From Lycocorax pyrrhopterus obiensis (taxonomy: Eukaryota; Chordata; Aves; Passeriformes; Paradisaeidae), in assembly GCA_014706295.1 (NCBI GenBank), contig JACSVZ010000002.1:109318930-109382929 (forward strand): a stretch of DNA of 64,000 nt, in the 5' to 3' direction. The notes under the pieces were generated by a model. That model searched no databases and was not told the DNA's origin. It was given only the letters and a program-made list of their open reading frames with translations. Shown piece by piece: positions 1 through 14,204 of the stretch. Within the stretch, counting starts at the first letter, position 1. Every line of letters starts with the position of its first letter. The translations under genes and the position numbers were made by a program.

Positions 1-3000
1 TCATTAAGTATCTCTATTGGGTGATAGCTTTCATGGTACCATCCTGGAGAAACCAGAAACTCTCATTGTAATCCATAACTTTTCCTGCCCAAGATGGTAC
101 AGCAGTTTCCAACTTGTACAAGCATTAGTATATATTTGATACAAAAGTGAGCTGTTTTGGTTGGTCTGGTCATAAAAGAGCCCTGAGATTTTTATATGCT
201 GCCTGTTAAACTCTCAGATTTGTGAGAAGAGAATCAGCTAGTTTCCTCCAGGATAACATGGCATACTGTAAGCTCTCAGAACAGCTGCTGTTTAGAAAGG
301 AAATTGCACTTACGAACTTGAGTCCATGCCCCAGTACTCTGATTTCTTGTAGTTGAAAAATCTTTGTTTACTGCAAAATTGTTCTGTCACTTGGTACTTG
401 GAGCTCAGTTAGAGGGAACCATACAGCCATCAAGCAGCACTGAAGTTTCCAAGATGCTCTAATAGACTTGGTCTGTAAAGGCTCAAATTCATTTACAACA
501 AACAATATTTACCTTCTGCTAGGAAAGATATTTTGAGTTTTGAATATTGGGACCACTTAGTTACATGCATTCACCTCAGCTAACTACATCACCACCCTGC
601 AATGTAGAATTCTCCTACCAGAGTATAAAGTAGAGTATAAAATCCTGTTTGGCAAAACTCCACTTCCACCAAAAACCACATTCAATCCACCTTCTTGTAG
701 AGGAAGAATTCTGTGAGGAAAACTGGCTAGAATTATGCCAGAAAAATTAAATAAATCAGAGCAGGCAGTGCATTTTCTCATATTTGTATCATAACTCAAT
801 ACCTGACTATGGAGAACTGAACAGCTATAAAAACTGCTTTGTATCATGCTCCAATCCAAATTATTTAATCTTCCACATCCTGCCACTATATTCAGGGAAA
901 AGGGATTTGATCTTATGTTAAGTCAGTTTATCACATGAAGAGAACTAGCTGAAAACTTTAAATCCAGATCTGAGCTGGCCTAAAGTTTTTTAAGTTGTTG
1001 TCCTTTCTATTTGCTTTCTTATTTAGTATGACTACTACCATATCCTTAGCTTCCATAGATGAAATTTAAAGAACGAAGAGGAAACCAAAACAGAACACAT
1101 TTTTTAAAATTAAAAGAACTCATCTTTACGTCTATTTTGAGAAAGTGGCCCCTGCTCTGGTGGTGTAACTGCCTACACTGTGTGCTCACCCAGCCTCCTC
1201 TTTCACAGAGCCCTACCTGAGCTCAAGGCATGCCATGCTGTGATCTACAGCCTGAAATCCTTCTGGAGCACAAATATAGAACATAACTCTCATCTGTTGC
1301 ATTTTAGTCAACTCAGATACAAGAGGCACAGAATTTGAGGGACACAAGGGTTTTCTGTGAACATCCCCCATCACTATCACTGGAACTGGAATTGGTTCTG
1401 CTCTGTTGTGTGGCCAGGCCATGGATCAGAAAACGTGAGCAGGTTTTATTAATTCCTAAGCAGGAATTAATTTTAAAAACTGAAAGGCAAGGATAACTTT
1501 ACTAAAGTTCCCCTTCCCTAGTGTGTACCTCTAGTAGGGCTCTATTTGGAAACAAGGATGTGTTCACGTGTGGCATAGGATGCTAATAGCTTTGTTTTCC
1601 ATTATTAAAAAGTAACACCACACAAGCAGTGCAAGCATTTAGAAACTGTTTTTTTCTGGCAAATATGACCTCTTTGGCTTTGTTTTTTTTTTTTTGCAAC
1701 TCCAATTCTAGTGTTTTTAAATGAATGTGATGGTATGGGTTCAAGTCACTGAATTTTTCTGTGTAATGTATGCTTTCAACAGTGCCATAAGAAACAAACA
1801 AAATACAGAGACATGACTCATGCTGGCAGTCACAGCTTACCTCTACAAATCCTGTAAAGGAGCAGCTTTAATATCTGCTCACTGATTCCTACACAGAGAT
1901 ATCCAGTATGTTGTATTTAAACCAGTTTATCTTCAAAAAGTAGAACTGAAGAAGCCTGACATCCTAGAGATGTATGTCCTTGATCTCCAAGTCTCACCAG
2001 CATGCCTTCTCCATTTCACTCCACATCTCTCTCACTTCTCAGAGGGCAGGAGTTTGTGGCTTGTTGAGGACTGGGAGATCACTCTTTGCCCAAGCAGTGT
2101 CTGCCTCCCAATAGTCTAAGTCCCTTATGAAAGCAGTAACCTGAGTCTTTCTACTTGAGCCAAATGCAGATTTTCACAGCTCATAGCAACTCAACATTGT
2201 CAAGATTACTACCTTTTAAAATTAGTTTCAAAGGTTATTCAGGGACAGAAAAACTGACAGAGCATAAAACACCCCCTTTGGAAAAAAAAAACAAGACAAC
2301 ATATAGCAACAAACACCTTTTCACATTGATAGAATAAACTGCACCATATGGATAGCAAAACAGTACTTCTTCTGTATAAAACTTTCCTGGCAGCCAAGAT
2401 TTTAAAAAACATTTTTTACCTGGGACATAAGTAAAACAGGAACAGTCTGGCATAAAATCTCTAAATAACACTTTGCATCTAAATGGATTTTTAAGGAAAG
2501 CTATATTTTGAAAAGAGCTAACAAATACCTTGCAAATTATGGCTCTAGGTAGAATGAATTTCAAAGTGGTGTGTGGGAGTTATCCATACAGACAAGAATC
2601 CCGTATTTATTAGCCACTTCCATAGCATTATGTGCTATAGTATGCTATTAATTTTCTGGATATATATACAAGTGGCATTATTAAGAAGTTCAAAGTACTG
2701 AATAAGTTTGTGAGGTTATTTTTTTATTTATTTAATATAATTTAACCTCAGAGCTTGACTAAAGGCAAAAAATATAAACTGATGATTATAAAAAATGTGT
2801 TAAAAGCATAAAATCACTTTCACAAAAAACTTCTGAAAAGATGATGTTCTTTAAAAGATTCAACTTTCCAAGTAGCTGCTTCTATTTAACAAACCTATGA
2901 AACTAATAGGTTAACTAATATAAGAACAGAATGTCTGTGCACAGACATATTTCTTTTAATGCACTGCCTTCCAAGGCCCTGTTCTAAGACATGGATGACA

Positions 3001-3639
3001 AATGGACAATCAAGTAGTTTTTAATTGCTAATAAATTCTGCATTACATGCTTAATCAAAGTTCCTCTTGAGTTTTAGGACAATCCCAGCTGTTATTAAAA
3101 CTGCAAAACTTCAGGTTTATAAACTGAAATAAAAAATTTTACTATTTACCATTCAGCCTTTCAAAAGTCAGGGGAAAGATACCCTTCATAGGACCCAACT
3201 TTAAGCTTTCTGCCTTATGTTTTCCACAGATCGTGTTTCACAGGCTTTAAATAATTGGAGCTATGGGAACACTATTTACACGTTAACTTTGCACACCAAA
3301 AATGGTTGGTTCTTCACTTGATCTGATCACTGAAAACTGCACTGCCCTCAATTAACTAATTCAAGGTAAGATGTTGTCTGCTTTTTTTCCTGGTAGGATG
3401 AAAGGCTTTGGTGTAGGATTAGTGAGGCACATTAATTTTTGAAATTAAATGCTGTCCTTTTGCTTGCCCGTATCTGCCTTTCCACCAAAGTCAAAAGAAA
3501 ACATCTCTACCTTGTAAGATAGTCAGCTGTGGCCTCAGCACAGCCCGTGGAAATTTGGTCTTGCAGAGTAAATACAAGTCCTTCCATCTGAGATAGGAAT
3601 GGACTCTGAGGTTAACATTTCATTTTGTACCAATGCCAC

Positions 3640-3960
3640 TTAAAACGCTCTTACACTTTCTGTCATTAATCCATACCCTCACCAGGACCCTGCAGGCACT
3701 ATTGCACTTTGTTTTTTCTGGCCACCTCTCCTGAGGTCTCCACCTCCTTGCCCCTTCCCAGGAGCCCCATAGAAGCTGAGCTATACCATGAGGAAGCGGG
3801 GGCCAAGGATGCCCCAGGCTGCTCCTGGCTTGCTCCCTGCCCTTCCTGCACTGAGCTGTGACCTGCACACCCCCTCCTGCTTGTCTGCTGGTCACTGGGA
3901 CCTGCTGCTTCCAGCAGCCCTGCCCTGCCGTTTGCTACATCAGGTCTCCATAACCTTATA
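3640..3960. other. Short GC-rich unassigned block
   Basis: A C-rich patch (cctccaccccttgcc-like runs) with open frames on both strands. No recognisable protein, splice structure or transposon signature. Confidence 0.3.
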
Positions 3961-6900
3961 CTGTCTTTTTCCTCCGTTTCAGAATTTTTCCTCCCTTTGA
4001 TACTTTATCAAAGGTAAAGCAATGACCTGTAATGCATGCTCACAAGATCAGACAGAAAATACTTTCTATTCTTGCCAATCTCACCACTTGTTCTAGTCAA
4101 TAAATTGTCTTTCTGAGTGGTTTGGGGTTTGTTTTTCTGAAATGAACAATTACAAGAAAAGGTCATTGAACTGAGGCAGTGGTAACATAAAACTCAGACC
4201 ATGAACTGAATTTTGAACGGGCAGCTTTTCTGACTTCTCTGTTATCTGTTGCCTTCATACACTGTAGGAGAGGTAACAGAGGAAACTTCTGCTTCTGGCA
4301 GAAGTGTAAGAAGAGATATTGGAAGTCATGAGATCATCTGTTGGGATAATCCTGAGAAGATCACCATACAGAGTGGATCCACTTTTTGAGCTTAATTCTC
4401 TCAATAAGTAATTATGTAGCAAATCACAATAGAGTTGATTCGGATTAACTTGTAAGGGTGATTAAGCAGGAGTTCACAACACCACAGGAGACATGGTGAA
4501 ATAATATTAAGTGATTTGTGCCAATTAGGAGGAACACGCAGATGAAGTGAGGGCCTAAAATGGCTGCATGGCAGTGAAAATGTCATGTCCTGGTGACAAA
4601 GCCCTTTCAAAGAAGAAGGAAGGAAGAAGGAGACTCTTGCACACCGTGCCTCTGACCTGCAGCAGAAGGACTTTGCAGAGCACTACAAGAGTTAGAGCAC
4701 TAGCAGGTGTTAATTTTGGCCCTCACCTCTGTATATTGCTTGCTATTTAAAGAGGCTCCTAATTTTTAAATCTATGTTTTCTGTTATATGTTCCAGTTAA
4801 CACTTGCCCAGAACATAGTGAATGGCAAACACTGTGCCCAGCTGCTGTAACACCAGTAATTGTATGTGTAAGTTACTGCAGGATCTCTTGGTGTCCACAT
4901 AGCTTTGATGGGTGAAGCATATGAGTTTTAGAAAATGGGTTGCTGGAAAAAGGGTTTTTAATTTGAACGTGTGTGTATAAAAGCACACTATCGAAAGCAC
5001 TTGCCAGAAACACATGGAAAGTACAAAGACCTATTAAGCAGGACACGAATTTGGCAACCAGGAGAGCACTCAGCCAAGCAAGCTTTATTAAATAAAGCAT
5101 TGTGAAATAAGGATTGTATGGTAAGAAGCAACATTTAAGGAGGAAGTGAAACAACTTGTTTTATACAGGTACACAAATGCACAGACATACTCAAATTTTG
5201 TACATAAATTGAAAACCCAGATTTGAAGTCCAATGCTTCAGTGATTTGAACTATTATTTTGACTGTTTTTCATAATTAAAAAGAAAAAACCCAACTGCTA
5301 AATAGCTACAAGTGTCAAGATGGATGTGCAAGACAGCCTGAAATGGAACAAGAGGATGAGATAAAGGGCAACTGAGCCCCATTGCTACCTTAGGATGGAC
5401 TAGGAGCAGTGTACAGTACTGGCAAGGCTCACACAAGGCCAGTGTGAGAAACACATCCTTCCAGAGAGGTTATGTTGGGCACAGATTACCCTGGGGTCCC
5501 TACAAGGGTACTCAATGCCATTTCTGGGCAACTGAATGCCATTCTGCTACCTAAAGCCAGGATGAACTGCCACAGCTGCCAACTTCTGTATTAGGTACGT
5601 GCACTACACAAGGAAGCTGTATGACTGGATCTAAGGAAAGCATTTGACTTTAGGGCAATTAAGGTTTAATCACACAAATATTAACAATGTAGTCCATAGG
5701 CTCTCTTGTGCATGCATAAACGTGTTTTTGTGATGAGGCCTGGAAAGATCCATCAAGACCATCAGCAAAGCAGCAAAGCCCAAGTGAAAACAAACATTTA
5801 AAAAAACTGTTTTGAACTTTAGCTACGCTAATAAAACCAGAGGAAACTTTCCAATCACTATTCAGTCGGAGCTGACTATGCTTCTTTACCTTAACTGAAC
5901 GGTAATGTCTGGAGATATTAATTCGTACTGTGATTAATATCCAGCTATAACACACAGGAAACAAATGGCTTCTCCAGCTTTTCTGGAGAAATTGATTGAT
6001 TTGCTTAGGGAAAGTCAATGAATTATGCCATGCCTGTATTTACTAATCAGTAGACTGTGGTAGAACATGCTTGCCTCACAGGACCAATGTAATGTTAAGC
6101 TGATTTATTTTTATTGATGTTTTCAGGATCCCAAGTGTGCTATGTAAATCCAAAGAATTAAGATATAGGAAACTCTGGCAATTAAAATATTGATGAAGGT
6201 ATAAGCAATTTATTCATGTTGTTTAAAGTTATTATGCAGAATTATCTTCTTAGAAACAGAATAACCTAGAACTTGTATTACCTATATGAATTATAGATGT
6301 TAAATGACAAATGTAAAAATTAACACTGCAGTATCATATACATTTCAAGGACAAAACTTTCAACTAGGAAAAAAATAGTAAAAAGTGGAGCAAAAGTTTT
6401 GAAGATGCTGCCATAACTGACACTGCCTACATTACATGGAGAGAAAAGTTCTACTGTCTCACAGTTAACAGTAGACTTACACGGTCTATTTTTTTTAATT
6501 TGCTGTTTGACATATATAGCCCTAGATATAAGCTCTAGGTACTGTAAACATCGTTATAAAGTAAGCATTAAATATGAAAATATCAAGGAAAATAAAAATC
6601 TAAACATAGGAATGGAGAAACAGGCTAAAAGCAAAGAAGCATACTTCCTGCCAATTTTATATTAAAAAAAAAATGAAGATAAAGAATTATCTCCACAGAG
6701 CTTAGATATAGTCTTAAAAACTACTTACCTCTCATACTAAATAGAATGGTCTTGAATTGGCATAGTGAGTGTAGTAAAAATAAATATTGTCCTAGGGTTT
6801 ATATCCCAAACCAGATGTATGCAGGGCTAAGTACTTAAGACTATGAAATACAGACATTTAGGCCAGGTTTCTCAAAAGCTTAGGCCAGGCAACTGGCAGT

Positions 6901-8428
6901 CTGAGATGCTAAAAGCCTTTTTGGCTCTTTAAGCTTTCAAGACGCTTCTACTGATTCACAGAACCATAGAACATGACCACTCAGCTCTTGAACAGAAGGG
7001 AATAGTTGTCACCATTTCCCTAAATGACACAATCATGCCACATATACTTTCAGATCCATGAGTACATATATTTATAAAAAGAACACCTACCTTACATAGA
7101 CATTTTTGTGTAATGATTAACTAGTTTCATATGAGTGGTTTGTTACAACCATTGTAAAAATGTTTTATCTCAATTCCAACCTAACCTTAAAAAAAAGTTT
7201 CATCTGCTGAGTCTTTTAATAACTTTGCCTTCCAAACAGATGACAATCTATTAACTGGCAATAACCACTGAGATCTGTGAGGAAGTCATGGCTGCTTTAC
7301 CTCTAACAAGGTAATTCCCTCTTTACGCAGCAAATTTTTCAGCTCCTCAGTGTTTTGTCACTCATTCAGATCCGTTAGGAATTCCAGTATCTTTTTATGG
7401 TATAACATAAACCTGTATATTATGTGTTTCCTGAAGGCAGGGTGGACACTCAATTGAATGTATAGAGGTGGATTTTATAAAGCTTCTAATGAACCATAGA
7501 AGAGCAGCAACCTTGTGAGACAGTTATCTTTAAGGCGCAACTGACACAAGCAGCATATTCCAAAACACGCCTGTCTCTCATTCTTTCATGCCTCCATCTC
7601 TCAGCTGAGCCAAGAGGGTGTGAGGTGCCACACATGCCACAGACTCATCTGACTTCTTTTCCACTAAACACAGCTATTCTTGCTAAGCAACACACCGGAG
7701 GAAACAGGAATTTTCAAAACCTTTATTTTAGTCATTTAATACAGCTTTTGAAACAGGTCCAGTCCCACGGGGTTCCATCTGCAAAAGATTTTTTAAAAGC
7801 ATATGACTAACTGTACAAAGTGAGAAAAGGATAAATTCATTCAGAGGGGGTCCAAAAAACCATATATCACTGACTCAGTAAAATGGCCCAAAGAATATCC
7901 GTGTGTCCTTTTGAGAGCCAATACAAAGCTCACACTGTAATGTGGACTGAGGACAGGCCATAAGGGGGCCATTCATGGTAACCCTAAGGAAATCAACTCA
8001 CCTTCCCTGTTTTTCATGCAGATTCTTTTATTAATCCTGAGATGGTGCAGCCCAGGAGCTCAATGGTAGAAAGTACAGGGCAGAAATTCTGAATAGTTCT
8101 GCAAGGGATCTTCCTGGTGGAGTCAGACAATTCCCAAATGCCATGGGAAACACAAGAGGAGGAAACACATTACTTCATGACCTCTACCAAAATACAAAAT
8201 GGAGTCAGAAGCAAGATACAAGATTTCATCCCAATATTAATTAAAACACACATGAAAGACAATCACACTCTTGTCTGCTAGAGCATCTGTGCACAAAGTT
8301 TAGGTTTGTATCATTGCAGGTGCCTTAACAACATGAGCTCTTTGTATGCTCCTGATTCATCTGTATGGTTCCATCAAGTTTGGTTCATGGCCACTCCATA
8401 TGACTGTTCTCATCAGACAAAGGGAAAA

Positions 8429-8457
8429 AATATATAAATATATATATGTATATATAA
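8429..8457. repeat. Short TA-rich simple repeat
   Basis: A run of tatataaatatatatatgta type, about 29 bp, in plain intron. Confidence 0.85.
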
Positions 8458-10029
8458 AGTGTAGTGTATGCATGTATATGAAGAGAACAGCATGTATCAT
8501 TTCCCATCAGATCTGGGGGTAGCTTATGGCATATTCATGATGACAAGAGTTGGAAAACACAGACTGAATAGGTGTGAAGGGACACTGAGAATGACAGTCT
8601 GACCAAAGCAGCTGATGAGAAGAGGCATCTATATGGGAAATATTCAAGTTGTACCACGCCAAGATCCAAGCAACAGCTGCAGTATTTCATAGAAACACCA
8701 TGAGCTCCAAGAAGCAGCAGCTTGGAGAAAACTCTAGAGATGCATATGGAATTCATCCAGCATTAAAAGTGCATAGCATGCCACACTTACATGGGTGAAA
8801 TGGAAATTCACATCAGTTACAGACCCCTACCTTTGGCTGTATATTTTTATACTCTTTCATCAGTTCCCAGTGAAACACAAATGCTGACTGTTTACACAGC
8901 TCTCAAATACTAGTTTCCAGGATCTTTTACTGATTGTGCAAGAATACCGTTCTGTAATATTCATAACAGTCAGTGGCTTATTCCTTACCACACATTTTGC
9001 AAAATTGTTTGATCACTGTCTTTTGACTGCGTTTAATAAACGTAACAAACATTTCACAGCTTTCAATGCCAACCTACACCACTGTCCCCTCCCTGCCTCA
9101 ATAACTAATGTAGATGCTGGTTTTTTAATTGTTTCTTTGAAGTATTCAAAATCAGCAACTGTTAGAGATGAAATACAAAGCAGGATGTTTTGATGAAACA
9201 TATGGCAGACAAAACCTCAAGCAGACTGATAGGGATTATTGGCAGTTGTTCTTTTTCACTCCCCATTCTGCAGGGAATAAGATACTGCTAGAGACCATCT
9301 GGGAAATCCATCTACCAAATCCCTTGTTGTTGTAGGGATCTAGGACATCAACCATGATTCCAGTTTCTCACTGTTTTCCGTGGCATATTACAGCTGCACC
9401 ACTGTTGTTTTCTACAAGGCTGAAAGTTATTAATCAGAACTTCGTGGACATTGTGAATTGAACTCTTGCATATCCTCTTGGAGTAAATGTCTATTATCTA
9501 GGTTCCCCTTTACAGAGGACTAGACTCAGTAATTAAAGTTAATTCCTGACAGTCCTATTTTCTGGTAAGTAATACTGTTATCTATATCTATTCTTTTGTT
9601 CCTAAAAACCAAAATTTAAGATAGGTCTTCCTATGAGTCTTTGGAAGCAAATGGAGGAGAACAGACGAGAATTACCAGAAAAAGCTGAAGCAGCAAAAGG
9701 AAGTTAAAAGGCAAGCAACAAAAGGAAAGACGAAAGATAACAAAATAACTAAATAGTTTTAAAGTTGAATTCTACTTCTCTTTCCCCTCTTTCCTCTATT
9801 AAAAAATTGACCTATTCACTTCTCTCACATCACCCAGCAAATCCAGCTGCATGAGTAAGTAAGTATCCAAAAAAAGCATTCAGGGTTCTAATGTAATTAA
9901 TTATTCCCAGAAATTGCTATGGAGAGCACACAAAAGCACAGCTTGAAGGTGTATCAAGCATTTAGCAAGACATTTGACTGCTGGCATTCATTCAACAAAA
10001 ATAAAAAGATTAGAAAGTGAGATATCTGT

Positions 10030-10317
10030 AAGACAAGTAATAAAAATTATATTTATTTTAAAATCTCATCAATATATTGTTATAAATGTCATTAAAAAAG
10101 AAAAACCTTTGACTTCTTTTCTCTCTTTCCTCAGGACTTGTCTTGGCATATAGAAAAGAATTCAATACCAGAAAGAAAAGATTAGGAGTAACATTCATGA
10201 TTATCAACTTCTTGAATAACAATATAGTTTTGAAGGAGTGTAATGTGTAGAAAGGAGCCAATTACAAAGCCATTCATCACAGATTAGTTTTGAGGATCAG
10301 CTCTTCAACCTTGGCAT
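10030..10317 (-). CDS. Candidate alternative terminal exon B with stop and poly(A) signal
   Basis: This is a possible last exon on the minus strand. The acceptor is strong: a long T-rich tract ending atttttcag, with AG at 10319-10318. After completing GAT with the last base of candidate exon A, it reads AKVEELILKTNL and stops at TGA (10279-10277). About 220 bp further on, AATAAA lies at 10057-10052 (TTTATT on the plus strand), so cleavage near 10030 would be expected. If spliced straight from the NOL4 exon in phase 0, it would instead read MPRLKS and stop. The acceptor, phase, stop and poly(A) signal are mutually consistent, but no protein family is recognised and no transcript evidence is available. 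The 3' boundary is approximate. Confidence 0.25.
10052..10057 (-). terminator. Poly(A) signal AATAAA after candidate exon B
   Basis: An exact AATAAA is read on the minus strand about 220 bp after the candidate TGA stop. Such hexamers are frequent by chance in AT-rich intron, so it matters only together with the candidate exon. Confidence 0.25.
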
Positions 10318-10797
10318 CTGAAAAATAAAAAAAATGACAGTTCATTAAGTGTAAATAATATTAAGACTAAACACAATCACAGTAGGTAGCAATTATTGCT
10401 GCCCCATTATATCTTGCTCAATTTACCATCAAATAGTGTTTAATCTTGCACGAGCAAGATTTGCTCTCAGTCTTTTTCTAGGTGGCAGAGGAGCTGCATA
10501 TGTGATAACAGAAGAAGAAAAAGGTGCAGCAAATCATTTAATGTGGTAGGATTTCAACACAAATTCAATTTCCTTCCTAATAGGGAAAAATACCCCAACA
10601 AAACACAACAAAAAAGACCTCAAAAATAAGAGTTAGGGCCTGTAACAAGGCCCAGGCTTGAAGGTGTCTATCAGGAACAAATCTAGGCTGAGGTGAACAA
10701 GAATTTGCCTGAAAGGCACAAACATGTTCCCAGACTGATGAGATATGAAACGTTCTTGGCTGTAAACAGGGAGGGAAGTAGTAATTTCAGACCTTAC

Positions 10798-10969
10798 CTC
10801 GCTGACTGCAGAGGCACTTGATAGCTTTCTCTCTTGTCCGAACAGATGTCCAGCCACTAAAACCAAGTTGGAGAAAGTCCTGCATCTCCTTCACGTACAA
10901 GTGCTTCATTTTCAGTATGAGTGACCAAAGACTCCAAACGTAAAAGTAAATGAGGATAGACAGCTGGAT
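10798..10969 (-). CDS. Candidate alternative coding exon A, downstream of the NOL4 exon
   Basis: This is a possible 172-bp minus-strand exon. The acceptor is gtgttactcacag (AG at 10971-10970) and the donor is CGAG|gtaagg. Read in phase 0 it encodes 57 codons plus one base without a stop. The start is hydrophobic (LSILIYFYVWSLWSLIL, about residues 3-19) and resembles a membrane segment. It is followed by a basic stretch with GWTSVRTREKAIKCLCSQR. The phase fits the NOL4 exon at 18802, which also ends in phase 0, and the final base G joins candidate exon B to make GAT. I do not recognise the protein. The pyrimidine tract is modest, and this could be a chance open frame. A shorter version could start at an AG at 10857. 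Confidence 0.25.
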
Positions 10970-13900
10970 CTGTGAGTAACACACATGCAATCTGGAATCA
11001 AGAGCACCACTTTCTGATACTTGACCAATGTGCACTTCCTCCTTTTAAAAAAAACTTCTGAGAAAATTTATAAAAGGTCACATCAAAACTTATTCTCTTC
11101 CATGTCAGTTTTACATTAGCTGGGATTTCACACACATACGGAGTCAGACTGTATTCTCCATTTCAGGTATGTAAATCTGGAGTAGCATCATCAACTTCCA
11201 TTTAATTGACCTGGAGTTACATTATTGCTGTGAATGCCCTGCAGGAAATCAATTTCACTTTCAAGAGCTTTGAGTGAACATGAAAACCTGCTCCTAAATG
11301 TACTTCCAACGGGAACAATTAGACACAGAACTGATGGTATTGTAGACAAAGGACTTTGATGAATGTGACTGTTAGAGAATGCTACAGAATTCATATTTTC
11401 TGACAAATACAACACTGAGGTTTTTTTCATGCAGCTGTAGTGGCATGAAAAACATGCTCTGAAAAACAATGATCTATTTAGCCATTTATTATGGGTAACC
11501 CCCAAAATCAGAAGATTCAAGTCTGGAAAAAACAGTGCTATATAAAACCATAGTTGTTACACTGCAACAGTGCTTAAACAGTGCTTATTAAACCAATAAA
11601 CTAACATCAAATTTTTTTTGGTACCAAAGAGCTTTTCAGTGGCCTCTAACAACTTCCCTACAAAAGAGCAGCAAAAAGGAACATCTTTTTTTCTTCATAG
11701 AACAAACATGCTTTATCCAAACAACATAAACCGACTTTTGGAGCCATAAAACTGTGATTTTCTCAGCTTGCTTGTTTTCTAAAAGTAGAGAAAAGTAAAA
11801 TCAAGGTGTCAGATAAAATGGTAAAGTAAAACATAAAGGACTCAGACTTTGTGAGAGCAACTTCTAAAATTCCTATGCATGAAGCAGCAATTCATTGGGT
11901 AAAAGAGAAAAACAGGCTAATTTGCAGGTGAGTGGGCAGGAAAAAATCAGAAAGTCACAAAACTGCTTGCACACACTTTTTTTCTCCTTTCATTAATGTT
12001 CTCCATGCATAGGAGAAGAGAACAGGCTTATCTTCTTCTATTGTAGTGTATCCATCTCCCGAGAAGAGAAAAGCGCTGACATGTCTGTAACCTTTGCACA
12101 AACTTGAGCATAGCAGAGAAAGATACATACTTCAACAGAACACTTGAGCCTGCCTTCACACACCAAAGACGTGAGATGCAAGACAAAAGATGTAGCCTTG
12201 TATCACCGACACACAATGGTGGCAGGGGTGGATTTTGCCTTCATTTCATTTCTTTTATCATTTTTACTTTTAAATCTCAGTACAAACTATTTCCATGGAT
12301 TTAGTGTAAAGCAGCAATGATGGAATCCATCGGGTAACAGCTAAGGCAAAGCTGGAAGATGTCACCATCCTCATCTCAGTGCTAAGGCTGGAATGATGAG
12401 AGCAGACTGGACCCTTGTGGAGCTGTGGACTCATTCTGTGCTGGTATCTCGTTGCTCCAGAGTGCTTATAATGCTGGCTTTTCCTTCTGCCCCATTCCTG
12501 TTGTTGTTTGCTCAAAATCTAGTATGCCACAAATTGTAGTAACATGTCCTGCCTAAACCTTTCACCAGACTTTGCCTCACTCCTCGTAAGTTATTTATGA
12601 CAGTAGCAAACAGTATTTCATGCTAAGTCTCTCCCTAGTCCTAACAATTAAGCCATAAAATAAGGCTGTCAAACCCCTGGACTGCAGACTCTTAAGATAC
12701 TTCCATGAAGAAAACAGCAGTCAGTAAAATATGGCATTGCTTGAACACTTTCTATCTGACCATGGAAATGAAATAAAATGTACCAGTTAGAACAAACAAA
12801 ACCAAAAAGTTAATTTCTTCTTATGCCATACCTAGGTAGTGAGATCCAACTTCAAGCAAGGGACACAATGTAAAGTTCTGTAGAGATGAGTTGGGATCAA
12901 AAGCTCCTTTCTGACAGGCTAAACTCTCAATCCAGATTAATTATCTTAACGTGGGCATTTCGCAAAATAAACTAGATGGGCAAAAGGTTATTTTCTTTGT
13001 ACTAAAAAAGCCAACATGCAGGGTTTAATGGTATCCTCAAAAGAAGAGGAGACACTTTTATCTTACCCTTTCCACCTTCCCTCCTGCTTAGAGCTGAGGT
13101 AACCATATCATATAATTATCACATGACAATGCTCCCATTCAGCTGAAACATGTCTATTCCAGTTGAATATAAATAATCAATGATGATGGAAGAAAAAAAA
13201 ATTGAATTATTAAGTAAAAGAAAAGAAAGAAAAAAACCAAAACAACATCTCCAACACTGTTCTTAATAACATGCAAATTCCCAAAGTCTGCATTTTAACT
13301 CCTGCTTCAAGTAGATGCACACATTTCATTAACATTTTTTTAAAAAATAAATTACTTCCTAAGTTTCTCAATGGGCCTGTATCAGTCTCTGTGAAAGTCC
13401 ACTGCAATTCCTAAGGATTCCACTTGCTTTAGAAAAAGCCATATGCTCCCTTATTTTCTGACCATGGCCATTTCCCCAAGGAAATGTGCAGACAGAAACA
13501 CAGGCAGATGGGAATTAGACAGGCAGTGACTCCCCATGCCTCAGAAACACAATGTCAGATGTGATGATGTTCCCTGGATATAAGGAATGACCTTCCACCT
13601 TTTGCTAAGGAGTGAGGAAGAAATACATTGAGACTCTACCTTGCTCCTCGTAGATGGTGTCTCTCTGTGGCTAAATTCATGTGCACTTTTGGAAACCAGG
13701 TGGATTCACCGGCAGATGACAACAGGCTTATCTGTATAATTGCATACACAGGTCAGGCTGCTTGGACAGCCATGCCTGGTTTCCCTTGGTAATGCTGAGC
13801 TCCAGCAAAACAGAGGTTACAAGATTCTACAGCTGGACTAACCACTGAATATGACTAAATTTTAACTGGAGTATTGTGCAGGAACTTCAAACTTCACCCA

Positions 13901-14204
13901 GGACTTCATATATGCTCTGGCTTTCAGATGCCATACAGGGTTACAGCCTTTAAATACCTCCTTGGAGCGAGGCCTGTGTAAAAAGCAGAGAGTGTGCCAG
14001 GCTAACCTGCCATAGTGTAGATACACCCATTACAACACTGTTTGAAGTTGCAATTGCTGGAAGCAAACAGCCCCTGGCAGTGGCCCATGACAGTAACACT
14101 GTTCTTTACACCAGGCTGTAGAAAAAAGCTTGAGAAACACTTCAAAAGCCCAGCATTAAAGGAGAGACAGAAGGATTTTAGAGACTACATGAAAGCTCTG
14201 CCTT

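Larger units (their letters stand above)
1..10029. other. Presumed NOL4 intron, no gene seen
   Basis: AT-rich unique sequence. Apart from the GC-rich patch at 3640 and the small TA repeat at 8429, I see no exon, transposon or RNA gene. The open frames here (up to about 119 codons at 5659-6018, minus) have no recognisable content and are within chance for such DNA. Confidence 0.6.

Noticed and set aside
5659..6018. 119-codon minus-strand open frame on the NOL4 strand
   Set aside because: Does not match any NOL4 segment I know, and no convincing splice sites border the open part.
6959..7030. ttcacagaaccatagaacat looked like the start of a reversed CR1 tail
   Set aside because: The following sequence does not continue as CR1.
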